From Thioalkalivibrio sp. (GTDB lineage: Bacteria; Pseudomonadota; Gammaproteobacteria; Ectothiorhodospirales; Ectothiorhodospiraceae), in NCBI GenBank assembly GCA_018224485.1, contig JAGTVE010000167.1, forward strand, positions 1 through 5,130: a DNA stretch of 5,130 nucleotides. Direction: 5' to 3'. Under the pieces are notes generated by a model that searched no databases, had not been told where the DNA came from, and saw only the letters and a list, made by a program, of their open reading frames with translations. The position numbers and the translations under genes were made by a program. Below are positions 1 through 5,130 of this stretch, piece after piece. Each line of letters begins with the position of its first letter. Position 1 is the stretch's first letter.

Positions 1-50
1 GCGCCGGTGCGCTCGCGCAGTTCCTTGACCTGAACAGCGGTGATCTGCAT
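1..50 (-). CDS. tsf: Elongation factor Ts, N-terminal fragment (partial)
   Basis: Only the first 16 codons plus two bases lie in the window; the gene continues past the left edge. The minus strand reads [16 protein letters not shown], which matches the conserved EF-Ts N-terminus (E. coli has [21 protein letters not shown]), the small UBA-like module that contacts EF-Tu. EF-Ts is the cytoplasmic nucleotide exchange factor that releases GDP from EF-Tu. The start at 48-50 is supported by an AGGAG Shine-Dalgarno sequence at 58-62 with seven bases of spacing. It lies 59 bases downstream of rpsB on the same strand, the classical rpsB-tsf operon order, so it is probably co-transcribed. The residue after Met is Gln rather than the Ala of E. 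coli, so the initiator Met may be retained. Identity rests on a short but distinctive stretch and on synteny. Confidence 0.93.
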   Translation of the reverse strand, partial: [16 protein letters not shown]

Positions 51-57
51 GAAAAGA

Positions 58-62
58 CTCCT
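58..62 (-). promoter_or_regulatory. Ribosome binding site of tsf
   Basis: The minus strand reads AGGAG seven bases before the tsf ATG. It lies in a nine-base string (58-66, minus TTTCAGGAG) that also occurs, equally placed, before rpsB (859-867). It fixes the tsf start at base 50. Confidence 0.8.
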
Positions 63-71
63 GAAATGGCT

Positions 72-98
72 CCGGCCGCGCGCTCGCGCTGCGGCCGG
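72..98 (-). other. GC-rich hairpin between rpsB and tsf, possible attenuator
   Basis: CCGGCCGC at 72-79 and GCGGCCGG at 91-98 form a perfect 8-bp inverted repeat around an 11-base loop, lying 12 bases after the rpsB stop codon. On the minus-strand transcript no run of U follows, so it is not a proper intrinsic terminator. A partial attenuator or mRNA-stabilising structure that lowers tsf relative to rpsB expression is a reasonable inference; partial read-through control between these two genes is known from E. coli. Confidence 0.5.
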
Positions 99-109
99 CG
101 GATACGTGT

Positions 110-850
110 TTAGGATTCGGTCCCGGTCTCGGCGGCGGCGAACTCCTCCTCCTGAACCGCGGTCGCGCCCGCGCCCTTGGCCTCGATGATGCTGTCAGCA
201 ATCGCGGCCACATAGAGCTGGATCGCGCGCATCGCGTCATCGTTGCCCGGGATCACGTAGTCCACCCCGGAAGGAGGATTGTTCGAATCGACGATGGCGA
301 CCACGGGGATGCCGCGCTTGTTGGCCTCGGCCACCGCGATCTTCTCGTAGCCGACGTCGATCACGAACATCGCATCCGGCATCCGGTTCATGTCCTTGAT
401 GCCGCCGAGGCTGCGCTCGAGCTTCTCCTGCTCGCGCATGACCATCAGGCCCTCCTTCTTGTTCAAACGGTCGATGCTGCCGTCGGCGCGCATCGCCTCG
501 ATGTCCTTCAGGCGCTTGATCGACTGCTTCACGGTGTTGAAGTTCGTCAGCATGCCGCCCAGCCAGCGGTGGTTCACGTAGGGCATGTTGCAGCGGCGCG
601 CCTCCTCGCCCACCACCTCGCGCGCGGAGCGCTTGGTGCCGACGAAGAGGATCTTGCCGCCGTCGGCGGCCACCTTGCCCAGGAAGTTCAACGCATCGTT
701 GAACATCGGCAGGCTCTTTTCGAGATTGATGATGTGAATCTTGTTGCGCTCGCCGAAGATGTACGGCGCCATCTTCGGGTGCCAGTAACGGGTCTGGTGG
801 CCGAAGTGCACACCGGCCTCCAGCATCTGACGCATGGTCACGTAGGACAT
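110..850 (-). CDS. rpsB: 30S ribosomal protein S2
   Basis: This encodes a 246-residue S2 (E. coli S2 has 241), a protein of the 30S head-body junction needed for S1 docking and initiation. Both family signatures are present: MRQMLEAGVHFG at residues 6-17, followed by HQTRYWHPKM, and the second signature at about 158-182, from PDAMFVIDVG to RGIP. Other conserved blocks are FVGTKR (69-74), NHRWLGGMLTN (93-103), SLGGIKD (147-153) and VIPGNDDA (199-206). The last 20 or so residues are Ala/Glu-rich and variable, as usual. The frame stays open upstream to 919, but the start at 848-850 is preferred: the protein then begins MSYVTMRQML like its relatives, and AGGAG lies at 859-863 with eight bases of spacing. 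The upstream extension is the structured leader. It is transcribed first in the rpsB-tsf operon and is likely autoregulated by S2. Confidence 0.98.
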   Translation of the reverse strand: MSYVTMRQMLEAGVHFGHQTRYWHPKMAPYIFGERNKIHIINLEKSLPMFNDALNFLGKVAADGGKILFVGTKRSAREVVGEEARRCNMPYVNHRWLGGMLTNFNTVKQSIKRLKDIEAMRADGSIDRLNKKEGLMVMREQEKLERSLGGIKDMNRMPDAMFVIDVGYEKIAVAEANKRGIPVVAIVDSNNPPSGVDYVIPGNDDAMRAIQLYVAAIADSIIEAKGAGATAVQEEEFAAAETGTES

Positions 851-858
851 GAATGTTT

Positions 859-863
859 CTCCT
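859..863 (-). promoter_or_regulatory. Ribosome binding site of rpsB
   Basis: The minus strand reads AGGAG eight bases before the ATG at 848-850. This decides the start against in-frame upstream starts. The site lies six bases after the 3' strand of a predicted long-range helix (870-875), so leader folding could control access to it. Confidence 0.8.
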
Positions 864-867
864 GAAA

Positions 868-942
868 GGGTTGGGCCTCCACGTATCCCGGACTGCAACC
901 CGCCGCGCTGGACGGGCACCCAACAGGCCGTGACGATACGTG
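868..942 (-). promoter_or_regulatory. Structured rpsB leader, probable S2 autoregulatory site
   Basis: The rpsB mRNA leader (from about 974 to 851) contains two helices that cross. CACGTATC (942-935) pairs with GATACGTG (887-880), 8 bp perfect. GTTGGG (924-919) pairs with CCCAAC (875-870), 6 bp perfect. Their order in the transcript makes a pseudoknot. A short CCCG/CGGG hairpin (916-913 with 902-899) can sit between them. Autogenous repression of rpsB-tsf by S2 through the rpsB 5' UTR is established in E. coli and conserved among gammaproteobacteria; the string GGGATACGTGGAGGC (889-875) resembles what I remember of the E. coli leader. The pairing is read from the sequence; S2 binding is inferred from family knowledge. 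Confidence 0.65.
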
Positions 943-961
943 TGTGGATTTAGGGTTTTCA

Positions 962-990
962 TTGCCCTGAAGGCGCGCGCTTTATAGCAT
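962..990 (+). promoter_or_regulatory. Candidate map-glnD promoter
   Basis: On the plus strand TTGCCC (962-967) and TAGCAT (985-990) are 17 bases apart and match the sigma-70 boxes at four of six positions each. The -10 overlaps the rpsB -10 on the other strand by two bases. An alternative -10 is TACAGT (1026-1031), closer to the gene but without a good -35. One of the two probably serves map-glnD, since no other gene precedes map on this strand. Confidence 0.35.
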
Positions 991-1010
991 ATGAGGCCAC
1001 TCCAAACCAA
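981..1010 (-). promoter_or_regulatory. rpsB promoter, extended -10 with GC-rich discriminator
   Basis: The minus strand shows TTGGTT (1010-1005) as a weak -35, an 18-base spacer, the extended element TGC (989-987) and TATAAA (986-981) as -10. GCGCGCGCC follows at once, a GC-rich discriminator typical of stringently controlled ribosomal promoters. The predicted transcript starts near 974 and gives a leader of about 125 bases. E. coli rpsB likewise uses an extended -10 promoter. Repression by ppGpp/DksA is inferred from the discriminator only. Confidence 0.75.
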
Positions 1011-1053
1011 GCTCGCGCGCTTCCGTACAGTGGTGCGCGATCGGATTTTGCCC

Positions 1054-1839
1054 ATGGCAGTCACCATCAAGAGCGCCGAGGAGATCGAGCGCATGCGGGT
1101 CGCGGGCCGCCTGGCCGCGGAGGTGCTCGAGATGATCGCCCCGCACGTCGTGGCCGGCGTCACCACGGACGAGCTCGACCGCATCTGCCACGACTTCATC
1201 GTGGACCACCAGAAGGCGATACCGGCACCCCTGAACTACCGGGGGTTCCCGAAGTCCATCTGCACCTCCGTAAACCATCAGGTCTGCCACGGCATTCCGG
1301 GAGACCGCCTGCTGAAGAACGGCGACATCCTCAACATCGACATCACCGTGATCAAGGACGGCTACCACGGCGACACCAGCCAGATGTTCGCCATCGGCAA
1401 GCCCGGCATCCAAGCGCAGCGGGCGATCGACGTCGCCCGGGCCTGCATGTACCTCGGCATCCGGGAGGTCCGCCCGGGCGCCACGCTGGGGGACATCGGC
1501 CACGCGATCCAGACCTATGCCGAGGCCAACCGCTGCTCGGTCGTGCGTGAGTACTGCGGTCACGGCATCGGCCGTGTGTTTCACGAGGATCCGCAGGTCC
1601 TGCACTACGGCAAGCCGGGCACGGGTCTGCGCCTGGAGCCGGGCATGTGCTTCACCATCGAACCGATGATCAACGCCGGCCGTCGGCACACCCGGCTGCT
1701 CGCCGACGGCTGGACCGCGGTCACCAAGGACCACAGCCCCTCCGCACAGTGGGAACATACGATCCTGGTCACCAACGACGGCTTTGACATCCTGACCCTG
1801 CGCACCGGAGAGACCCCTCCCCAGGCGCTCGCGGCATGA
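1054..1839 (+). CDS. map: Methionine aminopeptidase, type I
   Basis: This encodes a 261-residue cytoplasmic metalloenzyme that removes the initiator Met from nascent proteins when the second residue is small. It matches the bacterial type I family in length (E. coli 264) and active site: His79 (VCHGIPG), metal ligands Asp96 (NIDIT), Asp107 (HGDTS), His170 (YCGHGIG), Glu203 (TIEPM) and Glu234 (QWEHT), plus His177 (GRVFHEDP). The pita-bread fold fills nearly the whole chain. The frame is open from an ATG at 991, which would add 21 residues; 1054 is preferred because MAVTIKSAEEIERMR is the usual N-terminus and the added stretch would cover the divergent promoter region. The Shine-Dalgarno is weak (CGGA at 1042-1045). 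It overlaps glnD by four bases (ATGA) and probably heads a map-glnD operon. It is divergent from rpsB, the same arrangement as in E. coli. Confidence 0.98.
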   Translation: MAVTIKSAEEIERMRVAGRLAAEVLEMIAPHVVAGVTTDELDRICHDFIVDHQKAIPAPLNYRGFPKSICTSVNHQVCHGIPGDRLLKNGDILNIDITVIKDGYHGDTSQMFAIGKPGIQAQRAIDVARACMYLGIREVRPGATLGDIGHAIQTYAEANRCSVVREYCGHGIGRVFHEDPQVLHYGKPGTGLRLEPGMCFTIEPMINAGRRHTRLLADGWTAVTKDHSPSAQWEHTILVTNDGFDILTLRTGETPPQALAA

Positions 1840-4496
1840 ACGCCGTCGAACCGGTCCCGGGCGGTCCGGAGTACACTCCCGCCGGACCCTCTCTCGAGGA
1901 GCTTCGGGCCAATCCCCTCGACACCGCGCGCTTCCGCGAACACCGCCGCGCGATCGTTTCGGGTCTGAGCCACGGCTTCGAGACCGGGGCCGACATCGAC
2001 GCGCTGATCCACGGCCACGCGGCGCAGGTCGATGCCCTGCTCGCGCTGATCTGGGAGCAGCACGGCCTCGGTCACGGCGAAGCCCTGTGCCTCGCGGCCG
2101 TGGGCGGCTACGGACGCGGCGAGCTGCACCCATCGTCGGACATCGACATCCTGATCCTCGCCGAGCCCGAATCCGAGGCTGAACACGCGGAGACCATCAG
2201 CGGCTTCGTCACCTTTCTCTGGGACATCGGCCTGGAGGTCGGGCACAGCGTGCGCAGCATCGCGGAATGCCAGCACGAGGGGGAGAACGACATCACGATC
2301 GCGACCACGCTGTTCGAGGCCCGCCTTCTGGTGGGTCCCGAGGCGATGTACGACCGGTTCTGCGAAGCCATGCAGCCGGAGCGGCTCTGGGATTCTCGGG
2401 CGTTCTACACCGCGAAGCTCGCGGAGCAGCAGACGCGCCACCAGCGCTTCGGCGAAACGGCCTACCGGCTCGAACCCAACGTGAAGGAGGGTCCCGGCGG
2501 GTTGCGCGACATCCAGATGATCGGCTGGGTCAGCAAGCGGCACTTCGCGGCCGAAAAGCTCGGCGAGCTGGTGGACCACGGTTTCCTGCGCGAGGCGGAG
2601 TTCCGCGATCTGATCGAGGGCCAGCGCTTCCTCTGGAAGGTCCGCTTCGCCCTGCACATGCTCACCGGTCGCCGGGAGGACCGCCTGCTCTTCGACCTGC
2701 AGCGCGCGCTTGCCAGCACCTTCGGCTTCACCGATCTGCACGAGAATCTGGGCGTCGAGCAGTTCATGCAGCGCTATTTCCGTACGATCTGCGAACTCCA
2801 GCGTCTGAACGAGCTGCTGTTGCAGCACTTCAGCGAGGCCCTGCTGCAGGACCCGGCTTCGGTGCAGGAGCCGAAGCGGATCCACCAGCGCTTCCAGGTG
2901 CGGGGCGGGTATGTGGAGCTGGTGCACGACCAGGTGTTCATGATCTATCCGCCGGCAATGCTCGAGGTCTTCCACCTGATCCAGACCCATCCGGAAATCC
3001 TGGGCATACGCGCATCGACCATCCGCCTGATCCGCGCCCACCTGCACCTGATCGACGGGCAGTTCCGGCGCAACCCGGTCTGTCGCAGGCTGTTCATGAC
3101 GATCCTGCGCGCACCGCAGGGCGTCACCACGGAACTGCGCCGGATGAACCGCTTCGGCGTGCTGGGCGCCTATGTCCCGGCCTTCGGACGCATCATCGGC
3201 CGTATGCAGTACGACCTGTTCCACGCCTTCACCGTGGACGAGCACACGCTGAACGTGGTGCACAATGCGCGCCGGCTCTTCATCCCCGAGTTCCGTCACG
3301 AACTGCCACTGGCCAGCGAGATCGCCGCCCGGATCGAGCGGCCGGAGCGCCTGATCCTTGGTGCCCTGTTTCACGACATCGCCAAGGGCCGCGGTGGCGA
3401 CCACTCCGAACTGGGTGCGCTGGACGCCCTGCACTTCTGCCAGCACCACGGGCTCGGCGACGAGGACTCGGCCCTGGTGAGTTGGCTGGTGCGCTCGCAC
3501 CTGCTGATGTCCCTGACGGCTCAGCGCCGGGACATCTCCGACCCGGAAGTGGTGCTCAACTTCGCGCGCGAGGTGCGGACACAGGAGCGGCTCGACCTGC
3601 TCTACCTCCTGACCACCGCCGACATCCGCGGCACCAACCCGGAACTCTGGAACAGCTGGAAGGATTCCCTGCTCCAGACGCTGTACCAGGCGACCGTGGC
3701 GGTGCTGGACAAGGGGCTGGACACCCCGCCGGATGTCGATGAGCAGATCGGCGAGACCTGCAGCGAGGCCCTCCGGCTGCTGGCGCGGCGGGGCCTGAAG
3801 GAGGAGACGGTGGAGGCGATCTGGAGCGAGTTCGAGGTCGAATACTTCGTCCGGCACTCGGCCGATGAGATCGCCTGGCACACCCGTGCCCTCGCGGGGA
3901 TCAAGGATTCCGATCTGCCGCTGGTACTGGTTCGTCACGAGACACCACGCGGCAGCACCGAGATCTTCGTCTACGCGGAGGACTGCCCGGAGCTATTCGC
4001 CCGAATCGCGAACGGCCTTGCGCAACTGGGTCTCGACATCGTGGACGCGCGGGTCATCACCACTCACTGCGGGCACACGCTGGACACCTTCATGGTGCTG
4101 GAGAGCATGGGACACGCGGTGGAGCCGGGGTTCCGGGTCGACGAGATCCGCTCCGTGCTCCGCGAACGCCTGCTCGATCCGAGCTTCGACCACCACCCGG
4201 TGTCGCGCAACCTGCCACGACGCCTGAAGCACTTCGACGTCGACACACGGGTCCGCTTCAGTCCCGGCACGCCCGGCGCCAGCACACGGATGAACGTCCG
4301 CGCACTCGACCGGCCCGGGTTGCTGTCGACGATCGGCTGCGTCTTCGCCGACCACGGCATCAACGTGCGCACGGCCAGGGTCAGCACGGCCGGAGAGCAG
4401 GCGGAGGACCAGTTCCTGCTGCTCAACTCCGACGGCAAATCGCTGAGCGCGGAGCAGGAGCAGGAGCTGCGGGAGCGCCTCCTCGAGGAGATCTGA
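1836..4496 (+). CDS. glnD: Bifunctional PII uridylyltransferase / uridylyl-removing enzyme
   Basis: This encodes an 886-residue GlnD (E. coli 890), the glutamine sensor that uridylylates PII (GlnB/GlnK) when nitrogen is scarce and removes UMP when glutamine is plentiful, thereby controlling glutamine synthetase adenylylation and NtrB/NtrC. Domains in order: nucleotidyltransferase with GGYGRGELHPSSDID at residues 90-104 (metal-binding Asp102 and Asp104); a helical GlnD linker with NVKEGPGGLRDIQ at 215-227; an HD hydrolase domain at about 465-590, with LFHDIAKGRGGDHSELG (511-527) giving the His513-Asp514 pair; and two C-terminal ACT domains at about 707-785 and 817-886, which bind glutamine in this family. 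All key residues seem intact. The start overlaps the map stop (ATGA) and has no good Shine-Dalgarno nearby (nearest purine run GGAGAGA at 1807-1813, too far), so translation is probably coupled to map. It uses the rare Arg codon AGG at least twice (codons 418 and 848). Confidence 0.98.
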   Translation: MNAVEPVPGGPEYTPAGPSLEELRANPLDTARFREHRRAIVSGLSHGFETGADIDALIHGHAAQVDALLALIWEQHGLGHGEALCLAAVGGYGRGELHPSSDIDILILAEPESEAEHAETISGFVTFLWDIGLEVGHSVRSIAECQHEGENDITIATTLFEARLLVGPEAMYDRFCEAMQPERLWDSRAFYTAKLAEQQTRHQRFGETAYRLEPNVKEGPGGLRDIQMIGWVSKRHFAAEKLGELVDHGFLREAEFRDLIEGQRFLWKVRFALHMLTGRREDRLLFDLQRALASTFGFTDLHENLGVEQFMQRYFRTICELQRLNELLLQHFSEALLQDPASVQEPKRIHQRFQVRGGYVELVHDQVFMIYPPAMLEVFHLIQTHPEILGIRASTIRLIRAHLHLIDGQFRRNPVCRRLFMTILRAPQGVTTELRRMNRFGVLGAYVPAFGRIIGRMQYDLFHAFTVDEHTLNVVHNARRLFIPEFRHELPLASEIAARIERPERLILGALFHDIAKGRGGDHSELGALDALHFCQHHGLGDEDSALVSWLVRSHLLMSLTAQRRDISDPEVVLNFAREVRTQERLDLLYLLTTADIRGTNPELWNSWKDSLLQTLYQATVAVLDKGLDTPPDVDEQIGETCSEALRLLARRGLKEETVEAIWSEFEVEYFVRHSADEIAWHTRALAGIKDSDLPLVLVRHETPRGSTEIFVYAEDCPELFARIANGLAQLGLDIVDARVITTHCGHTLDTFMVLESMGHAVEPGFRVDEIRSVLRERLLDPSFDHHPVSRNLPRRLKHFDVDTRVRFSPGTPGASTRMNVRALDRPGLLSTIGCVFADHGINVRTARVSTAGEQAEDQFLLLNSDGKSLSAEQEQELRERLLEEI

Positions 4497-4536
4497 GCCG
4501 GGAAGTGCGCGCTGTATCGGAGGGGGATGGGCTGAA

Positions 4537-4613
4537 TGGCGTCCCCGGCAGGATTCGAACCTGCGACCTGCCCCTTAGGAGGGGGCCACTCTATCCAGCT
4601 GAGCTACAGGGAC
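4537..4613 (-). tRNA. tRNA-Arg (anticodon CCU)
   Basis: The minus strand folds as a complete cloverleaf. Acceptor: GTCCCTG (4613-4607) pairs with CGGGGAC (4547-4541) with one G-U. D arm: GCTC/GAGT around AGCTGGATA. Anticodon stem: GCCCC/GGGGC with loop CTCCTAA, giving anticodon CCU at 4579-4577. T arm: GCAGG/CCTGC with loop TTCGAAT. The variable loop is five bases. The discriminator is G (4540) and the CCA end is encoded (4539-4537). It decodes the rare Arg codon AGG and resembles E. coli tRNA-Arg(CCU) in the anticodon and T arms. It is convergent to glnD, whose stop is 40 bases away. I see no clear terminator between the tRNA 3' end and glnD. Confidence 0.97.
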
Positions 4614-4621
4614 GTGCGGCC

Positions 4622-4649
4622 AGTATAACGCGCGCAGGGCCCGCGCGAA
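4622..4649 (-). promoter_or_regulatory. Promoter of tRNA-Arg
   Basis: The minus strand carries TATACT (4627-4622), five of six matches to the sigma-70 -10, eight bases before the tRNA 5' end, so transcription would start almost at the mature end. The best -35 is the poor TTCGCG (4649-4644) with a 16-base spacer. GC-rich sequence follows the -10, as is common for stringently controlled tRNA promoters. Confidence 0.6.
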
Positions 4650-4687
4650 GAGGACCGCCCCCATCGCCAGGCCGGCGTGCCACCACT

Positions 4688-4708
4688 ACCCCGCGTTTGC
4701 GGGGTTTT
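4688..4708 (+). terminator. Intrinsic terminator, plus strand
   Basis: CCCCGC (4689-4694) and GCGGGG (4699-4704) form a perfect 6-bp stem with loop GTTT. It is extended by A4688-T4705, and the T run is 4705-4708. Orientation is plus: on the minus strand no T run follows. The only complete plus-strand gene upstream is glnD, about 190 bases away, so this probably ends the map-glnD transcript after it has crossed the antisense of the tRNA. A weaker hairpin, CGGG/CCCG at 4715-4725 followed by TTT, could back it up. Confidence 0.75.
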
Positions 4709-4743
4709 GCATGTCGGGCGGCCCGTTTGCGGAGAATGCGCGT

Positions 4744-4749
4744 GGAGGA
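4744..4749 (+). promoter_or_regulatory. Ribosome binding site of the ORF at 4758
   Basis: GGAGGA lies eight bases before the ATG at 4758-4760. This near-ideal site is the main argument for the start and for the reading frame. I see no convincing promoter between the terminator and this site; TTGCAT (4707-4712) and GAGAAT (4732-4737) are 19 bases apart and too close to the start to trust. Confidence 0.75.
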
Positions 4750-4757
4750 AGACGCCC

Positions 4758-5130
4758 ATGGACACACCGGACAGAAACCTGGACAGTGCGGAGTGCACAT
4801 CGATGCGTGCCGATGGTTCGGCGCGCGAGGCCGTGCGCCTCCTCGAGCCGCTGATCGGGGTCCGCGGCCAGTACGGCGACCGTACCCTGGAGCTGGTCGA
4901 GGTCCTCGTCGAGGGTCCGCAGGTCGCGGTTCTGGACGCGACTTCCGGGCCCAGCATCCAGACCAACCAGTATGGCGATCCCCTGACCCGCCAGCCACGG
5001 ATCCTCACCCTGCCGGTGTTCAGCGAGATCGAGGCGGATGCCCACCCGGTACTCCGCGCGCTGCTTCCGGACACGATCCTCGTGGAGCTGCGGCGGCTGA
5101 TCGCTGCCCCCGGAACCCCGCCGCCTGAGC
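4758..5130 (+). CDS. Hypothetical protein, N-terminal part (partial at right edge)
   Basis: An open frame of 124 codons runs from ATG 4758 to the window edge without a stop. It starts MDTPDRNLDSAECTSMRADG and continues with a more ordered part from about residue 23, including LLEPLIGVRGQYGDRTLELV (28-47) and IQTNQYGDPLTRQPRILTLP (67-86). From about residue 33 to 88 it alternates short hydrophobic strands and turns, suggesting a small beta-rich or SH3-like barrel. Helical segments seem to follow, with EIEADAHPVLRALL near 90-103. There is no signal peptide or membrane segment. Support for coding is the GGAGGA ribosome site and strong G/C at third positions in this frame, especially after codon 20; open frames on the other strand here look like shadows. 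I do not recognise the family and assign no function. It follows a terminator, so it is probably a separate transcription unit from glnD. Confidence 0.8.
   Translation, partial: MDTPDRNLDSAECTSMRADGSAREAVRLLEPLIGVRGQYGDRTLELVEVLVEGPQVAVLDATSGPSIQTNQYGDPLTRQPRILTLPVFSEIEADAHPVLRALLPDTILVELRRLIAAPGTPPPE

Noticed and set aside
851..919. N-terminal extension of rpsB to the ATG at 917-919
   Set aside because: The extension (MPVQRGGLQSG and on) is absent from S2 proteins and overlaps the leader helices and the ribosome site that serves the 850 start.
237..1199. Minus-strand 320-codon open frame across rpsB and the map start
   Set aside because: It is Arg/His/Pro-rich low-quality protein, out of frame with the certain rpsB gene, and crosses the promoter region.
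2267..3742. Plus-strand 491-codon open frame inside glnD
   Set aside because: It is a frame-shifted shadow of glnD, very rich in Arg, Ala and Pro, with no ribosome site and no recognisable domain.
1605..3938. Minus-strand 777-codon open frame opposite map and glnD
   Set aside because: Long antisense frames are common opposite GC-rich genes with G/C third positions. It has no plausible domain, and the opposite strand is unambiguously map-glnD.
4497..4549. GCCGGG (4497-4502) with CCCGGC (4544-4549) as a glnD terminator
   Set aside because: The loop is about 41 bases, the right arm lies in the tRNA acceptor and T arm, and no T run follows.
4537..4613. tRNA-Arg as an integration site for a mobile element
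   Set aside because: Such tRNAs are frequent targets, but the 3' side runs straight into glnD and I found no direct repeat of the tRNA end, integrase or change in base composition in the window.
4591..4998. Minus-strand open frames between 4591 and 5074
   Set aside because: They lie opposite the 4758 gene and run through the terminator, the tRNA promoter and part of the tRNA. Composition is Arg/Gly/Pro-rich and there is no ribosome site of note.
4505..5128. Plus-strand 207-codon open frame beginning MRAVSEGDGLNGVPGRIRTC
   Set aside because: Its start is the antisense translation of the tRNA-Arg gene (the VPGRIRTCDLPLRRGP string is a well-known spurious product), and its later part is a shadow of the better-supported frame from 4758.

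Overview
The window is an ordinary, well-conserved housekeeping block from a GC-rich bacterium, most likely a gammaproteobacterium. The evidence is the divergent pairing of rpsB-tsf (minus strand) with map-glnD (plus strand), S2, MetAP and GlnD proteins close to the E. coli lengths and motifs, and strong G/C preference at third codon positions. A purple-sulfur or Ectothiorhodospiraceae-type lineage is possible, but I could not confirm it from the sequence.

Layout, left to right. The first 50 bases hold the 5' end of tsf (elongation factor Ts) on the minus strand. A 59-base gap with a GC-rich hairpin separates it from rpsB (110-850, minus, ribosomal protein S2). Bases 851-1053 form the divergent regulatory region. 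It carries an extended -10 promoter with a GC-rich discriminator for rpsB, a structured rpsB leader that probably is the S2 autoregulatory site, and a weaker candidate map promoter facing the other way. map (1054-1839, plus, methionine aminopeptidase) overlaps glnD (1836-4496, plus, PII uridylyltransferase/uridylyl-removing enzyme) by ATGA. A tRNA-Arg(CCU) gene lies convergent to glnD at 4537-4613 on the minus strand, with its own -10 box. An intrinsic terminator on the plus strand follows at 4688-4708. The window closes with the 5' part of an unrecognised protein gene starting at 4758 (plus), which runs off the right edge.

How the genes work together: rpsB-tsf and map all serve protein synthesis (30S subunit, EF-Tu recycling, removal of the initiator Met). 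glnD senses glutamine and sets the PII/glutamine synthetase/NtrB nitrogen cascade; its tie to map appears to be translational coupling.

The most interesting signals are in RNA. The rpsB leader can form two crossing helices (a pseudoknot) just upstream of its Shine-Dalgarno site, and the rpsB-tsf gap repeats several short leader elements in the same order. I found no mobile element, CRISPR array, defence system or exotic gene cluster. The only possible novelty at protein level is the unrecognised ORF at the right edge.
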